From: Aquimixticola soesokkakensis
GTDB lineage: Bacteria; Pseudomonadota; Alphaproteobacteria; Rhodobacterales; Rhodobacteraceae
DNA length: 64,000 nt
NCBI RefSeq assembly: GCF_900172375.1
Contig: NZ_FWFS01000004.1
Location: 1 to 64,000, forward strand
Reading direction: 5' to 3'
Each line of letters starts with the position of its first letter. The stretch's first letter is position 1. Under the pieces are notes generated by a model. That model ran no database searches and was not told the origin of the DNA. It saw only the letters and a program-made list of their open reading frames with translations. Made by a program: the position numbers and the translations under genes. Below are positions 44,658 through 52,892 of the stretch, in pieces.

Positions 44658-45494
44658 TCAAAGCCACTCGCCGCGGATCATCTGACGATAGATCGCGGTG
44701 AGCCAGTTGTCGCCCACCGCTTCCATGCGCAGGCCCTGGCCCGTGAGCAGCGTGTAGGCATCGTCGTACCAGACGGTGGATTGGTAGTTATGGCCCAAAA
44801 TCGCCCCCGCCGTCACCGCCTCATCGGTCAGGCCAAGCGCAAGATAGGCTTCGACCAGACGATAGAGCGCCTCGGGCGTGTGGGTGGTGGTTTGGAACTG
44901 TTCGACAACCACGCGAAAGCGGTTAATCGCGGCGGGATAATGTTTGCGCTTGATGTAATAGCGCCCGATTTCCATTTCCTTGCCGGCCAGATGGTCAAAG
45001 GCAAGGTCGAATTTCAGGATTGCCGAGCGCGCATATTCGCTATCGGGGTAGGCTTCGATCACCACGCGCAGCGCTTGCAGCGCCTGAAAGGTCAGCCCCT
45101 GATCGCGGCCCACTTCGTCGATCTGGTCGTAATAGGACAGCGCCAGAAGATATTGCGCATAGGCGGCATCCTCATCGGCGGGATAAAAGTCGATAAACCG
45201 CTGGGCCGCGCCGCGCGCCGCTTCGTAATCCTTGTCGGAATGATAGCTGTAGGCCTGCATGATCAGCGCCCGCTTGGCCCAATCCGAATAGGGGTAGAGC
45301 CGTTCCACTTCGGAGAAATATTCCGCCGCCTGCGCAAAATCACGGGTCGAGACCTCGTATTCTGCGCGCTTGTAAATTTCATCCGCCGGGTAGCCGTCAA
45401 GATTGGGATTGGGCGCACCGCCGCAGCCAGCCACAATCGCGAGAGCCGCCCCTGCCACGAGCATCTTGCTCCGTCCTGCAAATCCGCGCGCCAT
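44658..45494 (-). CDS. bamD: Outer membrane assembly lipoprotein BamD
   Basis: Predicted 278-residue lipoprotein with a lipobox IVAGC (Cys24) and tetratricopeptide-like repeats through the rest (YKRAEYEVSTRDFAQAAEYF; AQRFIDFYPADEDAAYAQYLLALSYYDQ). BamD is the essential lipoprotein partner of BamA that inserts beta-barrel proteins. ATG 45494 with AGAGGTAAC upstream puts the signal peptide at the start; the frame is open to 45548. It lies downstream of lpxC, with recN following. Confidence 0.94.
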   Translation of the reverse strand: MARGFAGRSKMLVAGAALAIVAGCGGAPNPNLDGYPADEIYKRAEYEVSTRDFAQAAEYFSEVERLYPYSDWAKRALIMQAYSYHSDKDYEAARGAAQRFIDFYPADEDAAYAQYLLALSYYDQIDEVGRDQGLTFQALQALRVVIEAYPDSEYARSAILKFDLAFDHLAGKEMEIGRYYIKRKHYPAAINRFRVVVEQFQTTTHTPEALYRLVEAYLALGLTDEAVTAGAILGHNYQSTVWYDDAYTLLTGQGLRMEAVGDNWLTAIYRQMIRGEWL

Positions 45495-45791
45495 GGCCGT
45501 TACCTCTTGCCTGTCCTCAGTGTCGTTTCCATCGCGCGGCCGCATCACGCGTCCACATGGAAACCGCCCCCTGTGCCGGGGGCCTTCCGCTCTGTCCTAG
45601 CATAGAAAAATCTGGTGCAAAACGCCTTTCGCGACGTGGTGGCGCGAAGCGCGCATGCCCCTGCCCTAACGGCCGGGCCAGCCATGGCAACCAGAGTTGA
45701 GAAAGCTGCGCAAAACCCGCCCCGAGCATCACGCAAAGGTGTAGAAAACACAACGCGCCATCGGGCCTGTCGGGGGCCGCGCGCCGGTCGT
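45495..45791. other. 297-bp spacer between lpxC and bamD
   Basis: No gene is supported. GC-rich inverted segments just after the lpxC stop (about 45760-45790) could form a 3' hairpin, but no T-run terminator is clear. It presumably carries a bamD promoter. Confidence 0.35.
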
Positions 45792-46736
45792 TTAGGCCAC
45801 GAGCCGCAGATCGGCGGACTTCAGACCCGTTCCGGGCAGACGTTTGAGCAGAGCCGCGTCGCAATCCACGATGCGGGTCGCGCTGGGATCAGCAAACACC
45901 GCCCGCAGCAACCCGTTGGTCATGGCATGGCCGGAGCGTTCGCCAACGTAGCGCCCGAGGATGGGCAAGCCGGCGAGCGCCAGATCCCCCAGCGCGTCGA
46001 GCATTTTGTGACGCACAGGTTCATCCGCGCGGCGCAGACCCGAGGGCGACAGCACCTGTGCCCCGTCAAACACCACCGCATTGTCCATCGTGCCCCCCAG
46101 CGCAAGGCCATTGGCCTGCATCGCATCCACATCGGCCTTGCGACAGAAGGTGCGGCAATCCATCAATTCGCGCACAAAGGCGCCGTTGGCCATGTTCAGA
46201 CGCTTGCTTTGATGGCCGATGGCGGCATCGGCAAAGTCGATCACAAAGTCGATTTCCAAGCCGCGCGCAGGCTCGAGGCGTGCACGGGCGATGGCATCGC
46301 CCTGCTGCTCGCTGATTTCCACCGGCTTGAGAATTTCCAGCGCCCGCACCCGCGCGTCAAGTTTGCGCAGGCCGCAAGCAACGATGCTATGCACGAAAGG
46401 CGCAGAGGAGCCGTCCAGAATCGGCACTTCGGGACCGGACACGCAGACGCGCGCGTTCATCACCCCTGTGCCCGACAGCGCGGCCATCACATGTTCGATC
46501 GTCGAAATCGTGACCCCGTCGTCATTGCGGATCAGGGTGCAAAGTCTGGAGGGCACGACATGATCCCACAGCGCGGGGATACGGGCGTTGCGCCCGGACC
46601 CGTCAGCCATGATGTCGGAGCGTTCGAACCAGATGCCGGTATTGGCCGGAGCAGGATGAATGGACAGCACGACAGGCGCGCCGGAATGCAATCCGGTGCC
46701 TTTGAATGTCACGGTCTTGGCGATCGTTGTCTGCAC
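45792..46736 (-). CDS. lpxC: UDP-3-O-acyl-N-acetylglucosamine deacetylase
   Basis: Predicted 314-residue Zn2+ deacetylase, the committed step of lipid A synthesis. Zinc ligands and catalytic residues are present: STIEHVMAAL (Glu/His near 79), RHKMLDALGDLAL (His and Asp), and GHAMTNGLL (catalytic His). An N-terminal TGLHSG block is also seen. It starts at GTG 46736 with AGAGG about six bases upstream. It follows ftsZ, the normal alphaproteobacterial order, and its leader contains short tandem repeats. Confidence 0.96.
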   Translation of the reverse strand: MQTTIAKTVTFKGTGLHSGAPVVLSIHPAPANTGIWFERSDIMADGSGRNARIPALWDHVVPSRLCTLIRNDDGVTISTIEHVMAALSGTGVMNARVCVSGPEVPILDGSSAPFVHSIVACGLRKLDARVRALEILKPVEISEQQGDAIARARLEPARGLEIDFVIDFADAAIGHQSKRLNMANGAFVRELMDCRTFCRKADVDAMQANGLALGGTMDNAVVFDGAQVLSPSGLRRADEPVRHKMLDALGDLALAGLPILGRYVGERSGHAMTNGLLRAVFADPSATRIVDCDAALLKRLPGTGLKSADLRLVA

Positions 46737-46762
46737 ATCAACCTCTTGCCTTGCGGCGCTAT

Positions 46763-46806
46763 CTTCAGGGTCTTTCGGGTCTTCACGGTCTTTCGGGTCT
46801 TCAGGG
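46763..46806 (-). repeat. 18-bp tandem repeats in the lpxC leader
   Basis: Two 18-bp units (46763-46780 and 46781-46798), identical except for one base, are followed by 8 bases of a third. On the plus strand each unit is CTTCA(G/C)GGTCTTTCGGGT. Each unit itself approximates a doubled 9-mer. The array begins 27 nt upstream of the lpxC GTG, within or near its 5' untranslated region. Confidence 0.75.
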
Positions 46807-47058
46807 CCGCGCGGGGGCTTGCCCCCCCTGACCCGGCTGACCCGGCGGATCGAAACCCCGGTCGCGCCGACCTTTCGAGGTCAAGACACAACAGGGTTCG
46901 AGCGTTAGGAATGAGTTAATCCGCCACAGAGCACATCTCAACTCACAGATTACAACGGGGTGAAACATCTACAGGCAAAGGCACGCCCAGTCGCGCCCGC
47001 CCATGCCGCGCTGCGGCAAAAATATGCGAAAAACCCTTTAAAATCGAGCAGACCCATA

Positions 47059-47088
47059 GAAAAAGGGCCGGATTGCTCCGGCCCTTGC
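47059..47088 (-). terminator. Intrinsic terminator of ftsZ
   Basis: A stem AAGGGCCGGA / TCCGGCCCTT with loop TTGC is followed on the minus strand by TTTTTC. It lies about 190 bases after the ftsZ stop, beyond the tandem repeat array, so the array is inside the mature transcript. Confidence 0.88.
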
Positions 47089-47156
47089 CTGATCACATGT
47101 GACGTTACGAAAGGTTAATATTCACCAACCCTGCGGCGCATTCCCTCTCTCGAGCA

Positions 47157-47285
47157 GCGTCAGTTTGCCTGACATCCTAGCAAAGCGTCAGTTTGCCTGA
47201 CATCCTCGTAAAGCGTCAGTTTGCCTGACATCCTAGCAAAGCGTCAGTTTGCCTGACATCCTCGTAAAGCGTCAGTTTGCCTGAC
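47157..47285 (-). repeat. Five 28-bp tandem units overlapping the ftsZ stop codon
   Basis: Units start at 47157, 47185, 47213, 47241 and 47269, exactly 28 bp apart; the last is cut after 17 bp and holds the end of ftsZ. The shared core on the plus strand is GCGTCAGTTTGCCTGAC. Linkers alternate ATCCTAGCAAA and ATCCTCGTAAA, giving a 56-bp higher-order period. In the mRNA each core folds as GTCAG-GCAAA-CTGAC. The final codons and stop of ftsZ (CAG GCA AAC TGA) are the template part of the unit, so the array looks like repeated duplication of the gene's 3' end. Confidence 0.95.
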
Positions 47286-48984
47286 GACGCAAAAACGCGG
47301 GGATCTCGATGCGCTCTTGCTCGGGGTTGGGCTCCTGCTCGTCATCATAGGCCTGCTGCGTCTGCGGTTGCTGACGATAGGCGGGGGCCTGAGCGCTGGG
47401 GCGCGGTGCGGGCTGGGGTTGGGGCGCAGGCGCCTGACCTTGAGCTTCCGAACCGGTCATACGGTTGATGATCGAGTTGATGCCAAAGCGACCCGCTTTT
47501 TGCTCGGGCTCGGGGCGGGCCTCGGCGCGCGGCGCGTGCTGGGGCTGGGGCGCGCGGGCCTGAGGTTGCTTGCTGACAGCCGCCTGCAGACGCGACATCG
47601 CCTCGGGGGTCGGTTCGCCAGCAGAACGCGGACGCGGGGCCACGTAGGACTCTGCGGGGGCTTCATGCATCGTGGGAGCCTGCGGGGCGGGGCGCGGTTG
47701 ATAGGCCGGCGCGGGCATATCATCCTCACCGCGGGTCTCGCGGCTGTAGCGGCTTTCCATCGGCTGGTCGCCACCGGCGCGATGCGGTTCGAACACATCG
47801 AGGCTGGGCTGACGGGGTGCTTCGGCACGGGGTGCCTGCTGGGGAGCGGCCTGTGCAGCCTGCGCTGCGGTCGGCTGGGGCGCAGGGGCGCGGAATTCCG
47901 GCGCGCGCGATTCAGCGGCGCGCGGTGCGGGCGCTGCAGCCTGTGCCGGTGCTTCCACCGGCTGGTCCAGCGGCTCGGCCATGCGGCGACGGGGCACCGG
48001 CATGTCGGCTTTGGACTGCACGGCGTCGATGCCGGTCGCCACGACGGAAACGCGCATCATGCCGTTCAATTCGGTGTCCAGCGTCGAGCCGACGATGATG
48101 TTCGCATCAGGATCGACTTTTTCGCGGATTTTGTTTGCGGCCTCGTCGAGCTCGAAGAGGGTCAGATCGTAGCCGCCGGTAATGTTGATCAGAACACCCT
48201 TGGCACCTTCGAGCGACACTTCGTCAAGCAGCGGGTTGGCGATGGCTTTCTCGGCGGCTTCGATGGCGCGGTTTTCGCCTTCGGCCTCGCCGGTGCCCAT
48301 CATGGCCTTGCCCATCTCGTCCATCACCGAGCGCACGTCGGCAAAGTCGAGGTTGATCAGACCGGGACGGACCATGAGGTCGGTCACGCCCTTGACGCCC
48401 TGATAGAGCACATCATCGGCCAGCGCGAAGGCTTCGGTGAAGGTGGTCTTTTCGTTGGCAAGGCGGAAAAGGTTCTGGTTGGGAATGATGATCAGCGTAT
48501 CGACCATTTTCTGAAGGGCTTCGACGCCCTCCTCGGCCTGCTTCATCCGCTTGGCACCTTCGAACTGGAAGGGCTTGGTGACAACACCAACGGTCAGCAC
48601 ACCCAGTTCACGCGCGGCCTGCGCGATGATCGGAGCAGCGCCCGTTCCGGTGCCGCCCCCCATACCTGCGGTGATAAAGCACATATGCGCGCCTGCAAGG
48701 TGATCGACGATCTCCTCGATGGTTTCTTCGGCAGCCGCCGCACCAACCGAGGGGCGCGCGCCTGCACCCAGACCTTCGGTGACTTTCACACCCATCTGGA
48801 TTTTTGCGCGGGCGTTGGAATGCGTGAGCGCTTGCGCGTCCGTATTCGCTACCACAAACTCGACACCTTCGAGTTGCTTTTCGATCATGTTGTTAACTGC
48901 ATTGCCGCCGGCCCCGCCAACACCGAAAACCGTGATCCTCGGTTTCAAGTCGTCCCGCTCGGGCATCGTCAAGTTCAAAGCCAT
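47272..48984 (-). CDS. ftsZ: Cell division protein FtsZ
   Basis: Predicted 570-residue tubulin homologue that polymerises with GTP into the Z ring. The T4 loop GGGTGTGA is at 109-116, with [10 protein letters not shown] near 21-30 and an [11 protein letters not shown] block following. The globular GTPase ends near 330. A long linker of about 220 residues, rich in Ala, Pro, Gln and Arg, comes next, then the conserved C-terminal peptide [10 protein letters not shown] that binds FtsA and other partners. The long linker is typical of alphaproteobacteria. The last codons form the first unit of the 28-bp array. It is 455 bp downstream of ftsA and so likely has its own promoter. Confidence 0.97.
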   Translation of the reverse strand: MALNLTMPERDDLKPRITVFGVGGAGGNAVNNMIEKQLEGVEFVVANTDAQALTHSNARAKIQMGVKVTEGLGAGARPSVGAAAAEETIEEIVDHLAGAHMCFITAGMGGGTGTGAAPIIAQAARELGVLTVGVVTKPFQFEGAKRMKQAEEGVEALQKMVDTLIIIPNQNLFRLANEKTTFTEAFALADDVLYQGVKGVTDLMVRPGLINLDFADVRSVMDEMGKAMMGTGEAEGENRAIEAAEKAIANPLLDEVSLEGAKGVLINITGGYDLTLFELDEAANKIREKVDPDANIIVGSTLDTELNGMMRVSVVATGIDAVQSKADMPVPRRRMAEPLDQPVEAPAQAAAPAPRAAESRAPEFRAPAPQPTAAQAAQAAPQQAPRAEAPRQPSLDVFEPHRAGGDQPMESRYSRETRGEDDMPAPAYQPRPAPQAPTMHEAPAESYVAPRPRSAGEPTPEAMSRLQAAVSKQPQARAPQPQHAPRAEARPEPEQKAGRFGINSIINRMTGSEAQGQAPAPQPQPAPRPSAQAPAYRQQPQTQQAYDDEQEPNPEQERIEIPAFLRRQAN

Positions 48985-49439
48985 GCTTCACCGCCTGATT
49001 TTTTTAGTGGCCAGCCCGTTTACGGACTGATCCTTACCTGTTCCTTTAAATAGACTACGGGTTTTCAGCTTGGGCGTCACCCGAAAAACACAAATATGCC
49101 ACAAAATATAGGGTTAACAGACCCTACATTCGCGGTATTTTGCGTGAAAACCTACATTTAGGAGACACTCTTGATGCAGCAACAATCCGCCGCTGCGCCT
49201 CTAAATGCGGCAAAACGGATCACGCCCTGCCCCAACCGAGGCATCAAACAGGCTAAAGCGCTGATTTCGCGCGCTTTGCGTGTTGCTATATGGTCAGAAG
49301 CACTGCTCGTGCCCGGATCTTTTGCCGCGCGGTGGTTTGCCCCCGTCTTCGACGCCCAAATATTAACAGCCCGCGCCGGCAACGTCCATCGCCTTTGCGC
49401 AGCGGCGCACACATTCGCGTGACGCCGCCACGAGCGCGC
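48985..49439. other. ftsA-ftsZ intergenic region (ftsZ promoter region)
   Basis: 455 bp without a supported gene. The part near 49020-49165 is AT-rich and carries short symmetric elements: TAGGGT/ACCCTA (49109-49126), CCTA/TAGG (about 49151-49162) and a direct repeat CCTACATT 28 bp apart. Short open frames on both strands here lack ribosome binding sites and recognisable content. Confidence 0.55.
49109..49126. promoter_or_regulatory. Palindromic element upstream of ftsZ
   Basis: TAGGGT and ACCCTA are separated by six bases (TAACAG), about 125 bp upstream of the ftsZ start. It is a plausible binding site for a cell-cycle regulator; it does not match a full CtrA site (TTAA-N7-TTAA). Confidence 0.4.
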
Positions 49440-50774
49440 TTACCAGTTCGACTTGAACCAGCGCACCGCACGTTTCAGGCTGCGCGCGGGCATCCGGTCG
49501 GCGGGAATTTCGAAATCCCACCATTCGTCCTGCGGATTGGCGGCAAACAGGCACAGCCCCACCGCCGAGGCAAAGGCCGCGCCGGTCGCGGCCTGAGGCA
49601 GGCCCTGCACGCGCAGCGGACGCCCGATGCGCACCTGCTGGCCCAGAATTTTCGCGGCCAGGCCTTCGAGGCCCGGAATCTGGCTTGCGCCGCCCGTCAG
49701 GACGATTTGCTGGCTGGGCAGATGTTCAAACCCCGCCGCATCGAGGCGCGCACGCACGTCTTCCAGAATTTCCTCGACGCGCGGGCGCATGATCCCGATC
49801 AACTCGGCGCGGCTGACGGTGCGCCGGTCCTTGTCCCAATCGCCGCTGTCGCCGCCCACTTCGATCATCTCGCGATCATCCATGCCCGTGGCCACAACGC
49901 CGCCGTAGAATGTCTTGATCCGTTCGGCTGTTGCCGCCGGAATCTGAAGCCCCATCGAAATGTCGCCCGTCACATGATCCCCGCCCATCCGCACGGTGTC
50001 GGCGTAAATCATGTGCTTTTTCATAAAGATAGAGATGTCGGTGGACCCGCCGCCCATGTCGATACAAGCGCCGCCAAGTTCCTGTTCGTCCTCGACCATG
50101 GCCGAAATCGCCGACACATAAGCCGCCGATGCCAGCCCCGCGACCTCCAGATCGCAGCGTTTGATGCAGTAGAGCAGGTTCTGGATCGTCGCCGTATCCA
50201 CCGTGAGCATATGCATGTCACAGGCCAGTTTATGGCCAATCTGGCCGCGCGGATCGGAGAGGCCCGAGCGGTTGTCGAGCGCAAAGTTCACCGGCTGGGC
50301 GTGCAGCACCTCGCGGTAATCGCCGTAGGGCGGCACTTCGCAGGCCGCCAGCACGCGCGCCACATCCTGTTCGCTGACAACATTGCCATCGCAATCCACT
50401 TCGCCGTCCAGACCGTAGCTGCGCGGCTGCCCGCCGGAAAAACAGGCAATGACGTGATCGACGCGGGTGTTGGCCATCTTTTGCGCCGATTGCACGGCGG
50501 TACGAATGGCGCGTTCGGTTTCGCCCATCGCCTCGATTTCGCCAAAGCGCACGCCGCGCGAGCGCGTGGTCGCCGCCCCGATCACACGGAATGACGATTG
50601 CCCCGCCATCGGGCCGACGCCATCGTAATCCTCCAGCCGCGCCCCGCCGTCAAAGCGCAGCACAAGGCAGGCGATTTTCGAGGTTCCAACGTCCAGAATG
50701 GCCACCACCCCGCGCTGCAAAGCGGCGCGGCGCATGTTCCGCATTGCCCGTTGGGTCGCATACAGATCGGTCAT
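49440..50774 (-). CDS. ftsA: Cell division protein FtsA
   Basis: Predicted 444-residue actin-like protein that tethers FtsZ to the membrane. ATPase motifs are ILDVGTSKIACLV near the N-terminus, CIDMGGGSTDISIF in the middle and VLTGGASQIPGLE near 370. The C-terminus SLKRAVRWFKSNW is a short amphipathic membrane-targeting helix. The start overlaps the ftsQ stop by 4 bases (ATGA). Confidence 0.95.
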   Translation of the reverse strand: MTDLYATQRAMRNMRRAALQRGVVAILDVGTSKIACLVLRFDGGARLEDYDGVGPMAGQSSFRVIGAATTRSRGVRFGEIEAMGETERAIRTAVQSAQKMANTRVDHVIACFSGGQPRSYGLDGEVDCDGNVVSEQDVARVLAACEVPPYGDYREVLHAQPVNFALDNRSGLSDPRGQIGHKLACDMHMLTVDTATIQNLLYCIKRCDLEVAGLASAAYVSAISAMVEDEQELGGACIDMGGGSTDISIFMKKHMIYADTVRMGGDHVTGDISMGLQIPAATAERIKTFYGGVVATGMDDREMIEVGGDSGDWDKDRRTVSRAELIGIMRPRVEEILEDVRARLDAAGFEHLPSQQIVLTGGASQIPGLEGLAAKILGQQVRIGRPLRVQGLPQAATGAAFASAVGLCLFAANPQDEWWDFEIPADRMPARSLKRAVRWFKSNW

Positions 50775-51790
50775 TTGGCGTCTCCTGTGTCCAGCCCCTT
50801 GATGCGGCGCATGTCAGCCATTGCGGCCTCGGACAAGCGCAGCGTCGGGCGGTGAATGTTTCTCATATCAACAGCCGTGACATCACGGCCCAAAACGTCC
50901 TGGGCGCGATCAAGCGCCATAACCTGTTCCATCGCTGCCGCCGCGCCCTCTTCGGGCAGCAGAATGCGCTGGTCGCGATCCAGCACGACATCCCAGCGCC
51001 GCTCGCCCATGCGTTCCAGCCCACGCAAGCGGCCCGCAACAGGGGTCGCAATCGCCAGCACCTCAAGGGCTTCCTGCACAGCGTCCTGCGCGCCCTGCCC
51101 TGCCACCAGCGGCAGGTCGGGACGATCCCCGCGCGCGCCAAGTGCCGCCACGCGGTGGCCCAGCGCGTCCAGCACCTCAAGCCCTTGCGGACCGCGCCAG
51201 ACAATGGCGGGCTGGCGTTCGGTGATGTCGACCCCCAGCACCCCGGAACTGCGGATTTGCAACGAGGCTTCGGCCACAGCGTCCAGTCCACGGATCTGTT
51301 CGAGCATCGCCGGCAGGTCGAGGTCAAAGGAGGAGGTCGGAAAATCGACAACGACAGCTTCGCGGATGTCCTGTTCCAGCTCGGGCGAGGCCCCTTCAAT
51401 CAGCATCGTCGAGACGCGGAACTCGGGGCGGCTTTCGATGGACTGGCGCACATCAGCGATGGCGTTCATGAAGCTTTCGCGGTGATTTCCCTGCGCGAAA
51501 TAGATCGAGACCACACCAAAGGTCAGCAAGGCGGGCAAGCCAAACCGCATCGCGATGCGAAAGGTCGGCGTCAGCCACAGCCGGTTCATCCGATAGGCTG
51601 CGCGCGAGGGCGCGGGGTCGCGTTTGACGGGGGTCTCGGCGGGTTTGAGGCCTTTCGCCCGCGCCACAGCGGCGCTGACGCGCGGATTTCCAGCGGGCAC
51701 CGCACGCATCTGTGCCTTGGGCTTGCCGCCCGTGGGCCGCCCCGAAGCCGCGGTTGCGGGGGAGTGAAGCGGGGGTCTTAGCGGTTGCAT
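50771..51790 (-). CDS. ftsQ: Cell division protein FtsQ
   Basis: Predicted 339-residue bitopic protein. A Pro/Arg/Lys-rich cytosolic tail (about 1-75) leads to one membrane helix (about 82-100; FGLPALLTFGVVSIYF), a POTRA domain (about 120-190, FRVSTMLIEGASPELEQ) and a periplasmic beta domain. FtsQ links FtsB/L to the divisome. ATG 51790 was chosen; it overlaps the end of ddl by 13 bases. Confidence 0.93.
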   Translation of the reverse strand: MQPLRPPLHSPATAASGRPTGGKPKAQMRAVPAGNPRVSAAVARAKGLKPAETPVKRDPAPSRAAYRMNRLWLTPTFRIAMRFGLPALLTFGVVSIYFAQGNHRESFMNAIADVRQSIESRPEFRVSTMLIEGASPELEQDIREAVVVDFPTSSFDLDLPAMLEQIRGLDAVAEASLQIRSSGVLGVDITERQPAIVWRGPQGLEVLDALGHRVAALGARGDRPDLPLVAGQGAQDAVQEALEVLAIATPVAGRLRGLERMGERRWDVVLDRDQRILLPEEGAAAAMEQVMALDRAQDVLGRDVTAVDMRNIHRPTLRLSEAAMADMRRIKGLDTGDAK

Positions 51791-52704
51791 GAGGCGTCCT
51801 CCACCATCCAGCGGCACAGGGCCCCAAAGCTTGTGCCATCCACGCCGGCCTGTTCGGGCGACAGCGAGGTGGGGGTCATGCCGGGTTGGGTATTTGTTTC
51901 CAAGAGAAGCAGGCCCGCAAGCCCCCCCTGCGCCGTCCAGAGTTCCTCGTCCCAGCGAAAATCGGTGCGTGACACGCCCCGACAGCCCAAAGCCACATGG
52001 GCCCGCAGGGCAAAGTCCTGACAGGCGGTGTAGATTTCGGCGGGAATCCGGGCGGGCACCACATGGCGCGAGCCGCCCACGGTATATTTTGCCTCGAAAT
52101 CATACCAGCCGTCGGTCTCGATATCCGTCACCGGCAAGGCGCGCTCGCCCATCACGGTGCAGGTCAACTCGCGCCCCGGTGCGAAGGCCTCGACCATCAC
52201 CACTTCGGGCATCTCCTTGGCCAGACGCGGCGCATTCGATCCCGCGTGAACAATGTAGACGCCGACGGAGGAGCCTTCGTTGAACGGTTTGACCACATAG
52301 GGCGGCGGCAGGACGTGCCCCGCCTCGACAGCATCGCGGCTGGCCAGAACGCTGGTCGCGACCGGCAATCCGGCGGCGATGTAGACGTCCTTGGTTTTCT
52401 GTTTGTCCATGGCAAGCGCCGAGGCCAACACGCCGGAGTGGGTGTAGGGGATCGCCAGCCATTCAAGAATGCCCTGCACGCAGCCATCTTCGCCCCAGCG
52501 TCCGTGCAGCGCATTGAACACCACATCGGGGGCTTCGGCCACAAGCCGCGCGGGCAAATCCTTGCCCGCGTCAATTTCGACAACTGTGTATCCTTCGCCC
52601 CGCAAAGCAGCCGCGCATTCGCGCCCTGATGACAGAGACACCTCGCGCTCGGCGGAGGGGCCACCCATCAAAACTGCTACTTTGGGGGATGTCCTGCTCG
52701 ACAT
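51778..52704 (-). CDS. ddl: D-alanine--D-alanine ligase
   Basis: Predicted 308-residue ATP-grasp enzyme making D-Ala-D-Ala for peptidoglycan. Motifs: VAVLMGGPSAEREVSLSSG near the N-terminus, FNALHGRWGEDG, PYVVKPFNEGSSVGV, and LLLETNTQPGMTPTSLSPEQA near the C-terminus. The start at 52704 (MSSRTSPKVAVLMGG) matches the family and has a GAGGCG upstream. The frame is open to 52773; an earlier start would translate one of the leader hairpin repeats, so start choice matters for the leader structure. Confidence 0.93.
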   Translation of the reverse strand: MSSRTSPKVAVLMGGPSAEREVSLSSGRECAAALRGEGYTVVEIDAGKDLPARLVAEAPDVVFNALHGRWGEDGCVQGILEWLAIPYTHSGVLASALAMDKQKTKDVYIAAGLPVATSVLASRDAVEAGHVLPPPYVVKPFNEGSSVGVYIVHAGSNAPRLAKEMPEVVMVEAFAPGRELTCTVMGERALPVTDIETDGWYDFEAKYTVGGSRHVVPARIPAEIYTACQDFALRAHVALGCRGVSRTDFRWDEELWTAQGGLAGLLLLETNTQPGMTPTSLSPEQAGVDGTSFGALCRWMVEDASCNR

Positions 52705-52754
52705 ACCCGACTTCGCCTCGTTCATGGAAACGTCTTTGGCGCGTTTCCTTGGTT

Positions 52755-52809
52755 GGTCTTTGCGACCGGTCATGTGGTCTTTGCGACCAAATCAGCGACC
52801 TTTGCGGTC
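52755..52809 (-). repeat. Three 21-bp-spaced GCAAA-loop hairpins in the ddl leader
   Basis: Inverted repeats lie at 52755-52767, 52776-52788 and 52797-52809, with centres exactly 21 bp apart. On the mRNA strand two read GGTC-GCAAA-GACC and one reads GACC-GCAAA-GGTC, so the stem strands are swapped in that copy while the loop is unchanged. They lie between murB and the chosen ddl start. Confidence 0.85.
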
Positions 52810-52892
52810 ACATTCAGGAGAGACTCCTGTGGTCCGGCCTCGTTGGGCCGGATTTACGTCTTTTCACGCAGGAAACGAAGGACATGCGGCCC

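Larger units (their letters stand above)
46737..47268. other. ftsZ-lpxC spacer
   Basis: About 530 bp without a gene. On the minus strand it contains the 28-bp ftsZ 3' array, the ftsZ terminator, a possible lpxC promoter region and the lpxC leader repeats. A GGGGG-cttg-CCCCC hairpin (about 46814-46827) and a 9-bp direct repeat CTGACCCGG (46829-46837, 46838-46846) lie between them. Confidence 0.6.

Noticed and set aside
46709-46891. Small minus-strand protein in the lpxC leader
   Set aside because: The frame is produced by the 18-bp repeats (Lys/Thr/Arg periodicity) and overlaps the lpxC start; no ribosome binding site.
47157-47285. CRISPR array
   Set aside because: Units are directly adjacent with no variable spacers; the repeat is derived from the ftsZ 3' end and no cas genes exist in the window.
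49158-49422. Small genes in the ftsA-ftsZ spacer on either strand
   Set aside because: Overlapping frames on both strands, no ribosome binding site and no recognisable product; the region behaves as promoter DNA.
51885-51910. Fifth copy of the 3'-flank motif (TTGGGTATTTG...)
   Set aside because: It lies inside the ddl coding sequence at the conserved ETNTQPGMT block and diverges in the second half; resemblance is probably chance.
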